Of a DNA stretch of 64,000 bases, positions 51,858-62,475 are shown one piece after another. The translations under genes and the position numbers were made by a program. Within the stretch, counting starts at the first letter, position 1. The number at the start of each line of letters is the position of its first letter. Source of the stretch: Methanobacterium sp. SMA-27 (GTDB lineage: Archaea > Methanobacteriota > Methanobacteria > Methanobacteriales > Methanobacteriaceae); assembly GCF_000744455.1 (NCBI RefSeq), contig NZ_JQLY01000001.1, forward strand, positions 1,674,001-1,738,000, written 5' to 3'. Below the pieces are notes generated by a model that ran no database searches, had not been told where the DNA came from, and saw only the letters and a list, made by a program, of their open reading frames with translations.

Positions 51858-52040
51858 ATGTGGAACATGTTAATGGATGAAAGTGCACAAATTAGCGCCG
51901 AAATGATCTTAATTATGGGTGCCCTATTGGTACTTGTGATAGTTGCAGGCGGATTTATTTTTAATATTTCACAGCAAATTGCTACTAGTATCGGCAATGT
52001 CCTTAATACTGCAAGAGACAGTACAATTAACAGAATGTAA
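51858..52040 (+). CDS. Prepilin-like protein with variant QISAE motif
   Basis: 60 residues: [20 protein letters not shown] followed by [17 protein letters not shown] and a polar tail. The Q-I-S-A-E core and the helix after it follow the class III plan, but G before Q is replaced by A. It may be a minor pilin or tip subunit. Directly follows copy 3, so co-transcribed. T-rich terminator after it. Confidence 0.75.
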   Translation: MWNMLMDESAQISAEMILIMGALLVLVIVAGGFIFNISQQIATSIGNVLNTARDSTINRM

Positions 52041-52050
52041 CCCATTAACA

Positions 52051-52078
52051 TTTTTTCCAATTTTTTTATTATTTTTTA
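52051..52078 (+). terminator. T-rich terminator after the prepilin operon
   Basis: Runs of 6, 7 and 6 T within 30 bases after the stop of the last prepilin gene. Confidence 0.4.
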
Positions 52079-52143
52079 AAAATTTTACCTTCAATTTTAA
52101 GAAAAGCTATTAATTGATTTAATGCAATTAAATTACTTTTTTG

Positions 52144-53733
52144 CTAATTATTTTCTAGTATCAAAGAATAAATTCTCAACCCCGTTATTTCTCCATTGCT
52201 TATCTCACGGTATCCGGATAAGTTTAGTACTTCGGTTTTATTCCATACAAAGTAATAAGTAATGTTATTATCCTTTAGTTCTAGGTTTAAGTCTTTTGAA
52301 CTATTGATAGGGGTCGTTCCATAATATTTAACATTTAAATAGTAACAAACTGTTAACATTCCCATCCATTCATCATTTGAAGCAATATTTCCATGAATTC
52401 TATAATCAGATTTCAATGTATTGCTCAAATTGTATAGTCCATCATTTGGAGTTGCATAGTAAGTTATTTCGAGAGCTGGTTGAATAACAAATGAAAATAC
52501 TAATAGGAATAATAAAATATTTCGAATATTTGATGTTAAGACATTATCTTTGTATAATATATCAATCATGTAAAAACCTGAAACCATTAACAAAATAAAT
52601 ATGAACCACAAATATCTCCATTCAGGAATGATAAGACAATATCCTCCAATATAAATCATCATGGTGATTAATAAATACGTCAATATTCTTGTAGCTACTA
52701 TGTTATTCTTCGATTTAAAAATAACAAACACCATGGATAGTAATATCAAAATAGATATAGGCATGATTGATTGAATAATTTTAAATGTGTAAATTAAATT
52801 AGAATATACCAACTTCAATTCGTATTGAATATCTTTCTGTGACTCCAGTGGATTCCAATGATCTATTTTTAAATAAGAAATGTCATCCCAGATACTTATA
52901 CTAGTATTGTTTGGGGGTTTAATTAAGCCAATATAATAAATAGGGACAGATCCATGTTCTAAAAGATTTACTTTATATTCTGGACCTACCATTGCCTGAT
53001 TATATTCTCCTGCAGTGGAAATTGTAATTTTCCCATATTTTTCACTAATAGTTCCTATCCATAGACCACTTATTATTGAGAATACCAATAATCCCATAAT
53101 TAAGTTATTTAAAACCCTTCTTTTATCCATTCTCAAAGCCTTTTTAAAAAAGATTAGGTTAAATAAAATGAAAGTAATCAAAAAAAATGGAAACGCAAAA
53201 CTTTTGGTCAAATAAGCTAAAGATCCAACAAACCCACACAATGCACCAGAATACCAGTTATTATAATATTTCGAATCAAATAAAATGCTTAGATAATATA
53301 TTAGTAAACAAACTAACAACAAATCAGGAGTGTTAAATACCAATGAAAATAATACTATAGCCGGAATCATAGCAAATAAAATAGATCTTTCAACAGTGGT
53401 ATTCATCGCAAGAATACGGGAAAACCTCCTAACACTAATAAAAACAAAGAATCCAATGATTATAGACACAATTTTAGAGACGTATACAGCATATTGTGGG
53501 TTAGATCCAAATAATAAAAAGGGAGTTATTAACCAGGAATAAAATGGACTCCAATAACCATTAATAGAATTTCCCAAATTACCCGCAGCATATCCTTTTG
53601 CAATATTGATGTAAGAAATTTCATCTCCACCTATTCTATATTGAAAATATTGAAACAAATAAGCCGTTAGGACTATATACACAAATAAAACAAGGATAAT
53701 ATCCCAATTATTATATAAATACCCATTTTTCAT
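52144..53733 (-). CDS. GT39/ArnT-like membrane glycosyltransferase
   Basis: 529 residues, about 11-12 membrane helices, and a soluble C-terminal part of about 90 residues. The first extracytoplasmic loop has the acidic motif RIGGDEISYINIAKGYAAGN, as in GT39/GT83 enzymes that use polyprenyl-phosphate sugars. Probably adds a sugar to a surface protein or lipid on the outside. Flanked by surface-glycan genes. No adjacent gene overlaps; start ATG at 53733 with no strong ribosome site. Confidence 0.8.
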   Translation of the reverse strand: MKNGYLYNNWDIILVLFVYIVLTAYLFQYFQYRIGGDEISYINIAKGYAAGNLGNSINGYWSPFYSWLITPFLLFGSNPQYAVYVSKIVSIIIGFFVFISVRRFSRILAMNTTVERSILFAMIPAIVLFSLVFNTPDLLLVCLLIYYLSILFDSKYYNNWYSGALCGFVGSLAYLTKSFAFPFFLITFILFNLIFFKKALRMDKRRVLNNLIMGLLVFSIISGLWIGTISEKYGKITISTAGEYNQAMVGPEYKVNLLEHGSVPIYYIGLIKPPNNTSISIWDDISYLKIDHWNPLESQKDIQYELKLVYSNLIYTFKIIQSIMPISILILLSMVFVIFKSKNNIVATRILTYLLITMMIYIGGYCLIIPEWRYLWFIFILLMVSGFYMIDILYKDNVLTSNIRNILLFLLVFSFVIQPALEITYYATPNDGLYNLSNTLKSDYRIHGNIASNDEWMGMLTVCYYLNVKYYGTTPINSSKDLNLELKDNNITYYFVWNKTEVLNLSGYREISNGEITGLRIYSLILENN

Positions 53734-53922
53734 TTATTGCCTCTATTTATTTAAATTTTATTTAAATATATTTTATATAAATAATATTGAACTAATTAAA
53801 GTTTAAGTGTAACTCAAATAGTTTGATGAATAAGAAACATCATAAATAATAATAATAAACATAATATATTTGAAAATAAAATAAATTAATTAAAATTTTA
53901 AAGTTAGTAATTAACAGATAGT

Positions 53923-54594
53923 ATGTCACCATTAAAAAATATTTTAGGAACTAGGAATATGGCAAAATTTAGAAGTTTATTATTCGGTGAAAATCCGCCT
54001 AATGTTAGTGAGAATTCATCGAAAACAATAGATGGTTCAAAAAAAGATAGCAATATCACAATTGGCCTAAAATATAAAATGCGATCAAAAAATCCCATAA
54101 TAGGGAAAAATGCACTTATTCGTTCTAATTCCATTATCTACAATGATGTAGAAATTGGAAACAATTTTAAAACAGGTCATGGAGTGACTATAAGGGAAAA
54201 AACAACTATCGGTGACAACGTCCTAATTGGGACTAACACTGTTATAGAAGGTCATTGCTCAATTGGAGATAATGTTAATATCCAATCAAATGTTTATATC
54301 CCAACAAATACAATTATTGAGGACTATGTGTTTATTGGACCTTGTGCATGTTTTACAAACGACAAATACCCAATAAGAGTAGATTTTGATCTGAAAGGAC
54401 CTATAATCAAAAAAGGTGCATCAGTTGGTGCAAATTCAACTTTTTTATCAGATATAGAAATAGGAGAAGGAGCAATGGTTGCTGCGGGCGCAATTGTTAC
54501 AATGGATGTACCTGATTATTTCCTTGCAATTGGTGCTCCTGCAAGAATAAAACCACTTCCAAAACACTTGAAAAAATTAAATAAAATAAGATAA
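53923..54594 (+). CDS. Hexapeptide-repeat sugar acyltransferase (WbpD/WlbB-like)
   Basis: 223 residues. From residue 60 a left-handed beta-helix ([60 protein letters not shown]), then CFTNDKYPI and the closing [20 protein letters not shown]. The first 50 residues are polar and may be non-native. Resembles the N-acetyltransferases that act on UDP-3-amino-sugars. Convergent with wecB (11 bp between them). An ATG at 53959 is an alternative start. Confidence 0.85.
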   Translation: MSPLKNILGTRNMAKFRSLLFGENPPNVSENSSKTIDGSKKDSNITIGLKYKMRSKNPIIGKNALIRSNSIIYNDVEIGNNFKTGHGVTIREKTTIGDNVLIGTNTVIEGHCSIGDNVNIQSNVYIPTNTIIEDYVFIGPCACFTNDKYPIRVDFDLKGPIIKKGASVGANSTFLSDIEIGEGAMVAAGAIVTMDVPDYFLAIGAPARIKPLPKHLKKLNKIR

Positions 54595-54605
54595 TTTGAT
54601 TATAA

Positions 54606-55682
54606 TTATTTAATATTATTTTTTATAATCGAAACAATATATTCTGAAGCATTACCCATTATATTTGAGGGAATTTCTATCATTTCAACTAATTTTTGAT
54701 CATTATCAAGTAAATCCATGACACCTTCAACAATTTTCTCTTGATTGGTACCCAATAACAAGTTTTTACCCATCTCAACATAAACCATCCACTCTGTGTT
54801 GTCTCTTAATATCAAACAGGGAACATTTAAAACTGCACATTCTTCTTGGATTCCCCCAGAATCTGTCATTACAAATTTTGAACTTGCCAAAAGTTCAATA
54901 AAATCTTTATATCCCATAGGATCCGTTAATATGACATTTTTACCAATTTCCATTTGATGATCTTCAATAACCTTTCTGGTCCTTAAATGGGCAGGGAACA
55001 AAACCTTAATTTTATCAGAAATTATGTTAATTGCATCCAATATACCTTTTAATCCCCCGTATGATGTGTTTTCCTGCCTATGAAGAGTTAATAATATGTA
55101 ATTTCCCTTTTCAAGCGAATAATCTGGTGTTTCATTGTTGAAAAGATCTTTAGTTCTTAGACATGCATCAACCGATGTGTTGCCTACTAGGTAAATTTTT
55201 CCAGGAGTTATGCCTTCGTTAATTAGGTTTTTAAAAGCATTTTCATCTGGTGCGAACAAAAAGTCAGAAATATGATCAACCATGATCCTGTTTATCTCTT
55301 CGGGCATTGTTCTATCGAATGATCTACAGCCCGCCTCAACATGAGCAACAGGTATCTGAAGTTTTGAAGCTGCCAATGCACCTGCAAGGGTCGAATTGGT
55401 ATCGCCCTGCACAATTACAATACTGGGTTTTTCATCTAGAAGAACTTTTTCAATTTTCATAAGCATCTTTCCAGTCTGCTTAGCATGTGACCCTGACCCT
55501 ATATTAAGGGTATAATCACAATCCCTGAGTTTTAGCTCCTCAAAAAATATTCTATCCATTTCATATGAATAGTGCTGGCCCGTGTGAATCAAAATTTGTT
55601 TGAAATCTTTATCTAAAAGTGTTATCAAAGTTGAAAGTTTGATTATTTCGGGTCTCGTTCCAAAGATGGTTGCTATTTTCAT
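54606..55682 (-). CDS. wecB: UDP-N-acetylglucosamine 2-epimerase (non-hydrolysing)
   Basis: 358 residues with the family motifs: IFGTRPEIIKLSTLI, LIHTGQHYSYEMDRIFFEEL, VQGDTNSTLAGALAASKLQI, HVEAGCRSFDRTMPEEINR, TLHRQEN, TDSGGIQEE. Makes UDP-ManNAc from UDP-GlcNAc for surface glycan building. No ribosome site: probably leaderless, started from the TATA box at 55709 shared with the divergent glycosyltransferase gene. Confidence 0.93.
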   Translation of the reverse strand: MKIATIFGTRPEIIKLSTLITLLDKDFKQILIHTGQHYSYEMDRIFFEELKLRDCDYTLNIGSGSHAKQTGKMLMKIEKVLLDEKPSIVIVQGDTNSTLAGALAASKLQIPVAHVEAGCRSFDRTMPEEINRIMVDHISDFLFAPDENAFKNLINEGITPGKIYLVGNTSVDACLRTKDLFNNETPDYSLEKGNYILLTLHRQENTSYGGLKGILDAINIISDKIKVLFPAHLRTRKVIEDHQMEIGKNVILTDPMGYKDFIELLASSKFVMTDSGGIQEECAVLNVPCLILRDNTEWMVYVEMGKNLLLGTNQEKIVEGVMDLLDNDQKLVEMIEIPSNIMGNASEYIVSIIKNNIK

Positions 55683-55708
55683 TTGTCTCTATGAATATGT
55701 GGAAAAGA

Positions 55709-55719
55709 ATATATAATAA
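55709..55719. promoter_or_regulatory. Shared bidirectional TATA box
   Basis: AATATATAATA in the 56-bp gap between divergent start codons. Its centre is about 25 bases from the plus-strand ATG at 55739 and about 32 from the minus-strand ATG at 55682. Neither gene has a ribosome-binding site, so both messages are probably leaderless. Confidence 0.5.
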
Positions 55720-55738
55720 GCCTTTCTGAAAGATTACC

Positions 55739-56683
55739 ATGAAGATATCTGTGATCATCCCAATGTACAACGAAGAAGACAATGTTCTAAGAACCCTGGT
55801 AGAAGTTAACATGGTAATGAAGAATTATGAAGACTACGAGATAGTTGTAGTAGATGATGGCAGTGCTGATGATACATATAGATTGGCAGAGGAATTTTCT
55901 TCAGACAATACCCATGTAAAAATTTATAAACAACCAATAAATATGGGAATGGGCAGAGCACTCCGCACTGGCTTTGAAAAGTCTGAAGGAGATATAATAA
56001 TAACTATAGATGCAGATTTAAGCTACAGTCCCGAACATATCACAAAACTTGCCTCTGAACTCCTTAACGATGAAACTGTCGACATAGCAGTTGGTTCACC
56101 CTACATGGAGGGAGGAGATGTTAAAAATGTACCATTTATCCGGCTATTTATCAGTAAAATAGCCAATAAATTCGTTGGCTATTCTATGCCAGAAAATTTA
56201 AGCACTGTTACAAGTGTATTAAGGGCTTACAGGCGTGAAGTAATAGATTCAATGGAATTAGAATCAAACGGAACTAATATTAATCTTGAAATTCTTTCTA
56301 AAGCCATTGCAACTAGATATAAAATTAAAGAAGTTCCTGCAGTTTTAGAAGGAAGAAAACTTGGAAGATCGAAACTCAAATTTCGATCAAAAACCATTTC
56401 ACATGTTTTATTTTCATTATACGAAAAGCCAATGATATTATTTGGCGTAATTGGACTTTTATTGCTTTTAATTGGAATTATAAGTGGAATCTATCTATTC
56501 TATGAATATTTATTAGGTACCCTCGATCCAACCAGGCCATTGATGTTATTTATGGTTCTAATGATTATCTCAGGAATTCAAATATTGATTTTCGGATTCG
56601 TTGCAACACAAATAAGCCTTCTTAAACGTGAAATCTATATAGTTCAAAAGGAAAACCGGTTATTAAGAAAAAAGTTTAAGTAA
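55739..56683 (+). CDS. Glycosyltransferase family 2 with C-terminal membrane helices (Dpm/GtrB-like)
   Basis: 314 residues. GT-A fold: [27 protein letters not shown], then the metal motif [14 protein letters not shown], and [14 protein letters not shown]. Two C-terminal membrane helices ([20 protein letters not shown] and [19 protein letters not shown]) and a charged tail. Probably loads a sugar onto a polyprenyl phosphate. 12 bp before the next glycosyltransferase gene, so one operon. Confidence 0.88.
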   Translation: MKISVIIPMYNEEDNVLRTLVEVNMVMKNYEDYEIVVVDDGSADDTYRLAEEFSSDNTHVKIYKQPINMGMGRALRTGFEKSEGDIIITIDADLSYSPEHITKLASELLNDETVDIAVGSPYMEGGDVKNVPFIRLFISKIANKFVGYSMPENLSTVTSVLRAYRREVIDSMELESNGTNINLEILSKAIATRYKIKEVPAVLEGRKLGRSKLKFRSKTISHVLFSLYEKPMILFGVIGLLLLLIGIISGIYLFYEYLLGTLDPTRPLMLFMVLMIISGIQILIFGFVATQISLLKREIYIVQKENRLLRKKFK

Positions 56684-56695
56684 ATCGGTGATATA

Positions 56696-57700
56696 ATGGA
56701 AAATCCAAAAGTTGCTATAGTTATCTTAAACTGGAATGGCTGGAAAGATACTATAGAATGCCTTGAATCCATTTATCAAATAAATTACCCCAATTATAGG
56801 GTAGTTATTGTAGATAACAATTCTTCTGATGACTCTATTCAAAAAATAAAAGATTACAGTATGGGTAAACTGGAAATTAAATCTAAATTCTTTGAAAACA
56901 ATCCAGATAACAAACCGATAGAAGTAATTGAAGATAATGAGTTTGAAATAACAGATTTTAACAATGATAATAATTTAATTTTATTAAAAAATGATATAAA
57001 CTATGGTTTTGCTGAAGGAAATAATATAGGTATTAGATTTGCCCTTAAAATGTTCCATCCAGATTATGTTTTACTTTTAAATAATGATACAGTTACTGAT
57101 AAGGACTTTCTAAAGGTATTGGTGTATGAAGGAGAAAAAGAGAAAAAAGTTGGACTTTTAGGTCCAAAAGTATATTATTATGACAATCCAAATGTTATTT
57201 GGTGTATTGGGGGGAAGATCGATTGGAAATTTGCCAGAGGGATAAATGTAGGGATAAATGAGATAGATAATGGACAGTATAATAAAAAAAAGAGTTTTGA
57301 ATATATTAATGGTTCTGCTGTTCTTGTCAAAAGGAAGGTTTTTGATAATGTGGGATTATTGGATAAAAAGTTTTTTTTATATTTTGAAGAAGCAGATCTA
57401 GCTTTAAGGGCTGCAGAAAAGGGTTTCAACTGTCTTTACATACCTAAGGCTAAAATATGGCACAAAGTTTCCAGATCTGGTGGGGGAATAAGAAGAGAAA
57501 TTGGGCTTTATTACATAACACGAAATAGATGGATCTTTATGAAAAAATGGGCACCGAAAGTAAATTTTTTAGTTTTTGTACCTATTCAAATATTAATGGC
57601 AATCATATTACCCCTTTCGATGAGCATATATTATAAAAATAATAAATTATTTCTAGTCTATTATAAGGGTTTGTTGGACGGTTTAATTAAGAGAATATAA
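56696..57700 (+). CDS. Glycosyltransferase family 2, WbbL-like
   Basis: 334 residues: VAIVILNWNGWKDTIECLES, VIVDNNSSDDSIQKI, DYVLLLNNDTVTD (DxD-type site), KKFFLYFEEADLALRAAEKG (the ED-acid motif) and WHKVSRSGGG. Family includes rhamnosyl- and other sugar transferases for surface glycans. GGTGATA before the ATG. An acidic insert at residues 60-85 (IEVIEDNEFEITDFNNDNN) is unusual for the family. Confidence 0.88.
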   Translation: MENPKVAIVILNWNGWKDTIECLESIYQINYPNYRVVIVDNNSSDDSIQKIKDYSMGKLEIKSKFFENNPDNKPIEVIEDNEFEITDFNNDNNLILLKNDINYGFAEGNNIGIRFALKMFHPDYVLLLNNDTVTDKDFLKVLVYEGEKEKKVGLLGPKVYYYDNPNVIWCIGGKIDWKFARGINVGINEIDNGQYNKKKSFEYINGSAVLVKRKVFDNVGLLDKKFFLYFEEADLALRAAEKGFNCLYIPKAKIWHKVSRSGGGIRREIGLYYITRNRWIFMKKWAPKVNFLVFVPIQILMAIILPLSMSIYYKNNKLFLVYYKGLLDGLIKRI

Positions 57701-57807
57701 TGATAATTCAAAAGATTTAAGTCCATTTTTTGTAATTAATTAATTTTAAAACATTAATAATAAATTAAAATTTGGGGGGGGAAACATTATTATGATGAAT
57801 AATATTA

Positions 57808-59007
57808 TTAATCATTATAAACATCTTTAGCTTGTTTTAGATGGTTAAGTAATCTTTTTCCAGAATTTTCCAGTGTCCAATAATTATTTGAAACCACAAT
57901 AGATTCTTCAATGAATTTATCAGACATATTTTGGTTTGTTAATAACGTTTCAACACCTTTCGCAAATATTGTATGATCTCTTTCTGTTAGAATACCTGTT
58001 TTTCCATTTATAACTGTTTCCATGACACCTCCCTCATTAATACCCACAACGGGAGTTCCAGAGCTCATAGCTTCCAATGGAACCAACCCAAATGGCTCCA
58101 TGTAAGGTGTATAAACTACCATTTTTGCTTGGTTATATAATAAATTCAGTTCTTCATCAGTAATGAGATTCAATATATTTAATTTAACATTCAATTTAAT
58201 TGCTAATTTTTCGAGATAATTTTTCCAGTGAATATTGCCATGATCAGTTACCAAAACAAAATCGGGACGTAAATCAACATCTATCATTGCTATTGATTTC
58301 ACAATAAATTCAAAACCCTTTTCTGGAATACATTGGCCAACAGATAAAACAAAATTCTCTTTTAAAATATCAATGGGTCTAAAAACTCTATTGTCCACCC
58401 CTAAATAAGAAACAAGTGAACTTATACCATACATTTTGAAAATAATTTCCTTTGAAAAATTTGAATTCGAAACCATATATTTAGAGTAGTTCGCATATTT
58501 TTTATCATGTTTTATAAGTTTAGAACCAAATATTCTCAAATAAAGACCTTCTATGATGTTCTTATATTCTAAACCTGCTTCTTTGTATAGTTTTCTTGAA
58601 ATATCGTATCTAAAACAATTTGGTTGTTGACAATAGTAAACGAGTGGTTTTTTTAAATATTTCAAAATGAAAGGCGCCATAGTATGTCTATCTTGTTCAC
58701 ACAAGACGACATCATAATCTTTTTTGTTTACATATTCTGCCATAATCTTTTGAGTTTTTTTAAGATCATTTAATGAAACTTTGGAAGGAAAATATTTCAA
58801 TGCAGAATAAATAAATCCTGGAAGATTATTTTTTACTGGAAATACTTTTAAATTGTTTACAATATCTTTTAGGGGCAAATATTCTTCATTCGCAGTTGAT
58901 GGAACTACAACATCTACTTCATGTTCTTTGGCTAAAAACTTTACATTTCCATAGAGCGCTCTTTTTGCACCACCTGACGGTAAATTATGAAAAACTGCAA
59001 TCTTCAT
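57808..59007 (-). CDS. Glycosyltransferase family 4
   Basis: About 400 residues from the ATG at 59007 (MKIAVFHNLPSGGAKRALYG), which has GGAG 9 bases upstream; the frame runs back to 59079 but overlaps the previous gene. GT-B fold with the GT4 markers KPLVYYCQQPNC, FVLSVGQCIPEKGFEFIVKS and EPFGLVPLEAMSSGTPVVGI (the E-x7-E site). A sugar transfer in surface glycan synthesis. The 107 bp to the convergent gene contain an 8-G run at 57774. Confidence 0.9.
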   Translation of the reverse strand: MKIAVFHNLPSGGAKRALYGNVKFLAKEHEVDVVVPSTANEEYLPLKDIVNNLKVFPVKNNLPGFIYSALKYFPSKVSLNDLKKTQKIMAEYVNKKDYDVVLCEQDRHTMAPFILKYLKKPLVYYCQQPNCFRYDISRKLYKEAGLEYKNIIEGLYLRIFGSKLIKHDKKYANYSKYMVSNSNFSKEIIFKMYGISSLVSYLGVDNRVFRPIDILKENFVLSVGQCIPEKGFEFIVKSIAMIDVDLRPDFVLVTDHGNIHWKNYLEKLAIKLNVKLNILNLITDEELNLLYNQAKMVVYTPYMEPFGLVPLEAMSSGTPVVGINEGGVMETVINGKTGILTERDHTIFAKGVETLLTNQNMSDKFIEESIVVSNNYWTLENSGKRLLNHLKQAKDVYND

Positions 59008-59056
59008 TAGTGTATTCTCCATTATTCGTATAAATAGGGGATTATCATTAATATTT

Positions 59057-59755
59057 TTAACCAGATTTTTGGTAAACACCTATAAAAACTATATTAGCCA
59101 TGGGAAATGGGGAATTATATTTTGCATTATAAAACCCCGATTTAATTTCTGTCCAGTTATTTGTTTGGGATATTCGCTTTAAATAATAATTTTCATTAAA
59201 TCTAATCTGGGCGGTTTCAATATACCTGTCAAGTATGGGATTCTGACCAATAGGTAATGTAACTACCAATTTACCGCCGTTAAAAAGAGATTTCTTTAAA
59301 TTTTCGAATGCTTCAAAGATCTTTTCAGGATCCCGGGGATTTTCATCCCAACCAACATGTTCAAGAGTTGAAATACTGACTATTAATTTATATTTTTTTG
59401 AAGTTTGGAAATTTACTACATCCTCATTGATCACACCCTCGGCTTTCTCGTACTTATCTAAAATATCGTGATCTATAATAAAGTAATGTGATAGTACATT
59501 TCCTATTTCAAGGATGTTATTGCCATTATTTTCAGATATGAATTTGCAGATTATTGGTATTTCTACCGCCCGCTCATTATTCCAGGTTGTGTTGTAGCTG
59601 TGATTAAAATATTTGTAATTATGTCCCTGAAATTTAAATGTATTGTCTTTAACGAAAAATCTATAGTACTTATAACGCAGAGGATAATAAGGAATAACAC
59701 AAAATAAAAATCGTATCCAAGTATTATTTGTTATTTTAGACCATTTTAAACCCAT
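59057..59755 (-). CDS. Class I SAM-dependent methyltransferase
   Basis: 232 residues. SAM-binding features: NILEIGNVLSHYF (motif I, with N where E-x-G-x-G is usual), LIVSISTLEHVGWDENPRDP (STLEHVG), GGKLVVTLPIGQNPILDR. Probably methylates a sugar or glycan. Lies in the middle of the glycan cluster and ends 49 bp before the GT4 start, so in the same operon. Confidence 0.8.
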   Translation of the reverse strand: MGLKWSKITNNTWIRFLFCVIPYYPLRYKYYRFFVKDNTFKFQGHNYKYFNHSYNTTWNNERAVEIPIICKFISENNGNNILEIGNVLSHYFIIDHDILDKYEKAEGVINEDVVNFQTSKKYKLIVSISTLEHVGWDENPRDPEKIFEAFENLKKSLFNGGKLVVTLPIGQNPILDRYIETAQIRFNENYYLKRISQTNNWTEIKSGFYNAKYNSPFPMANIVFIGVYQKSG

Positions 59756-59844
59756 AAATTTTTCCCCAATATGTAATTTATCTATATATTTAATCTATAG
59801 TAAGAATAGTTATTGATCTCTGATATTTCCCATTTATGTTAAAC

Positions 59845-61263
59845 TTAGTATTGTTTAATTCGTTTTATCAACCCTTTCATACCAACTTCAGGGTAGATAT
59901 TGATAGCCAATCTCAATAATAAAAAGGGTTTTTTAATGTTCACCCACAATTTGTTGGGTATCCAACAAATAAACTCTTTATAAAACCCATATTCTTTGAT
60001 GTAGAAGAATAAACGAGGTGTATCTCTAAATTTTAATGTTGTATAATTTGTTTTTAGTATAGCTAAGATATAAGCTTTTTTACGTTCTTCTACGCTAAAT
60101 TCTGGTGTTTCAGCACATGGTTCCTCACACATGAAATCTCCATCAACATATGAGGAATGATTAACCAGATCAAAAACACTTCCGTTTTTATCGTACCATT
60201 CTCTAATCTTTGTTCCTTCAAATGGGGTAATCATATTCCAGTAAATGTGATCGGGGTTTATTTTTTTAGCAAAATCTATGGATGATTGGATTTTCTCGTA
60301 GGAATCACCTTCGAGACCGATTACAAAACACAGCTGTAGTGATAGTTTATGTTTTTTTATTAATTTAGAAGCTTTTACAATATCCTCTAATGTTTCGCCT
60401 TTATTAATCAATTCAAAAACTTCAGGATGCCCCGACTCGACCCCTATACCTATAGATGGACATTTTGCTTTTTTTAATAGTGAAATAATCTCATTATCGA
60501 GACCATCTGCACGAGTATTTATTATTGTTAGTGGTAAATTGATATTTTTATCTAAATATAGATTAAGAAATTTTTTAATATGATCTTTTCTAAACATGGC
60601 ATTGTCATCATAGATAACTACTGAATCCATACTTTTTAGAACTTTCTTGGCTTGGATGACCTCTTCTATACAATCTTCAATCCATCTAGGCCGCCATTTT
60701 CTGGTTGAAACAAAACGAACTGCACAGAAACTGCAGTTATATGGACATCCACGGCTAGTAAGTAAAGGATATACGAAAATGTCTCCATAACCAAAGAAAG
60801 AGGTAAAGTCAGGAAAAGGCAAATTTTTTGGATCAGGCGGTTCTGATCGGATTATTAGACCTTTTGAATGAATATTTGCCTTTTTAACTGTTTCTTCTAT
60901 TATATTTTCTGCTTCACCAATTAAGATATAATTGGCTTTGTTAACTAAATCATTATAATACAAGGTTGCGTGTGGTCCTCCAACGAGTATGGGTATATCA
61001 AATTTGGATATTTGTTTTATTATTTTATCTGCCTCGTTCATAGTGGCTGTGTATAATGTAATGCCCATAACATCTGGCTTAAAGTCATCTAAAAATATCT
61101 CTGGAGAAGGTGCATTGGGTTTGAATTGGTAGTCTACTACTAAGACTTCATATCCGCTTTTTTTTAAAACAGCAGCTAATGTTGCAAGGCCTAAATGGGG
61201 TGAATCACTATCACATTTCTCTCTTTTTGCATTAAAAAATAATACTTTTTTGTTAGACTCCAT
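59845..61263 (-). CDS. B12-binding radical SAM protein
   Basis: 472 residues. N-terminal cobalamin-binding-like Rossmann domain (HLGLATLAAVLKKSGYEVL, GGPHATLYYNDL, IGEAENIIEE). The radical SAM site is CPYNCSFCAVRF (CxxxCxxC), followed by IYDDNAMFRKD, PSIGIGVESGHPEVFELI (GxIxxGxE-type) and FVIGLEGDSYEKI. Enzymes of this kind modify lipids or sugars, often by methylation. AGGTGATA precedes the ATG. Part of the glycan operon. Confidence 0.88.
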   Translation of the reverse strand: MESNKKVLFFNAKREKCDSDSPHLGLATLAAVLKKSGYEVLVVDYQFKPNAPSPEIFLDDFKPDVMGITLYTATMNEADKIIKQISKFDIPILVGGPHATLYYNDLVNKANYILIGEAENIIEETVKKANIHSKGLIIRSEPPDPKNLPFPDFTSFFGYGDIFVYPLLTSRGCPYNCSFCAVRFVSTRKWRPRWIEDCIEEVIQAKKVLKSMDSVVIYDDNAMFRKDHIKKFLNLYLDKNINLPLTIINTRADGLDNEIISLLKKAKCPSIGIGVESGHPEVFELINKGETLEDIVKASKLIKKHKLSLQLCFVIGLEGDSYEKIQSSIDFAKKINPDHIYWNMITPFEGTKIREWYDKNGSVFDLVNHSSYVDGDFMCEEPCAETPEFSVEERKKAYILAILKTNYTTLKFRDTPRLFFYIKEYGFYKEFICWIPNKLWVNIKKPFLLLRLAINIYPEVGMKGLIKRIKQY

Positions 61264-61300
61264 TCTATCACCTTTAAACCAATTAACATAATAATAGTTA

Positions 61301-62422
61301 TCATTTATCTGTCACTTTCTCATAGATTTTCCAAGTTTGGCTTGCAGTTTTCTGCCAATTAAACTTCTTGGCTTGATTTAAGCTTTTATTAGATAAAGAA
61401 ACACTCAAACTTTCATTTGTTAAAATTTTATACATTTTATCTGTTAAAGCTTGAAAATCATATGGATCTACCATAATCCCCGCATCTCCCACAACTTCAG
61501 GTAATGAAGATGTGTTTGAACTAACTACGGGACAACCACAAGCCATAGCTTCTAGCGGGGGTAATCCAAATCCTTCGTAGAAAGATGGAAAAACAAATAA
61601 ATCTGTTGCATTGTAAAATTTGATTAAATCATTAATTGGTACGTATCCTAAAATAATTACCTCTTTAGATATACCTAAATCTTTAATAAGATGTGATATT
61701 TCATTGAATCCATGTCCGGGAATACCTATTAAGATCAGTTTAAGTTTAAGACCTTTATTTAAAAGTTTATAAAATGACTTGATCAATAATGGGATATTCT
61801 TCCTTAATTCTATTGTACCGACACACAAGATAAACGGATTTTTTATGTTATATTTAATTTTTAGTTCTTCTTTAATACTATCTTTATTTTTAATTAATTT
61901 GAAACGTTTATCAGATGCCAGGTAGATAACTTCTATTTTATCTTCAGGAATCCCTAAATAATTTATACAATCATTTTTTGTATTTTCAGAATCAGTGATG
62001 ATATGATCTGGTCTATTTTTAATAATTTTTAGTGTCGGACCCCATAATTTATAAAACAAAGGAAGATCTCGGTGAAATAAAATTGGAATAAGATCATGAA
62101 TCGTTAAAACCTTTTTTACATTTAAATTAAGGAAAAACGGGCTTATTTGGAAAACCATATGTGATGGCAAATGAAGAACATCTATATCTGTTTCTCTAAC
62201 CGCTTTGGACAAATTTAGAGGATTAATCAAATTAAATGGAAGTGAGCCAATTGTTACATCATTGACCTTTGAGTAAATTTTATCGTTAGACTTTTTATAA
62301 TGGATTAGGGATATTTTATCTGCATTACCCTCTTTAATCATCCCCTCGACAATATTATAAAGGTAATTATCTATACCTGTTCTTTGTCTATCTAATATCC
62401 ATGAAAGTATACCTAATCTCAT
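61301..62422 (-). CDS. Glycosyltransferase family 4
   Basis: 373 residues, GT-B fold: [94 protein letters not shown] (the EGFG-E site), [12 protein letters not shown]. Mannosyl- or similar transferase. 37 bp before the radical SAM gene on the same strand. Confidence 0.9.
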   Translation of the reverse strand: MRLGILSWILDRQRTGIDNYLYNIVEGMIKEGNADKISLIHYKKSNDKIYSKVNDVTIGSLPFNLINPLNLSKAVRETDIDVLHLPSHMVFQISPFFLNLNVKKVLTIHDLIPILFHRDLPLFYKLWGPTLKIIKNRPDHIITDSENTKNDCINYLGIPEDKIEVIYLASDKRFKLIKNKDSIKEELKIKYNIKNPFILCVGTIELRKNIPLLIKSFYKLLNKGLKLKLILIGIPGHGFNEISHLIKDLGISKEVIILGYVPINDLIKFYNATDLFVFPSFYEGFGLPPLEAMACGCPVVSSNTSSLPEVVGDAGIMVDPYDFQALTDKMYKILTNESLSVSLSNKSLNQAKKFNWQKTASQTWKIYEKVTDK

Positions 62423-62475
62423 TTTATCAGTTCTTAATTTTTTTATGCATTCATTTTATTAAATAAACTATTTAC

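Noticed and set aside
57774..57816. 8-G run followed by ATGATG, a possible ribosome site and start
   Set aside because: The frame has only 12 codons and lies between convergent genes; no support as a gene.
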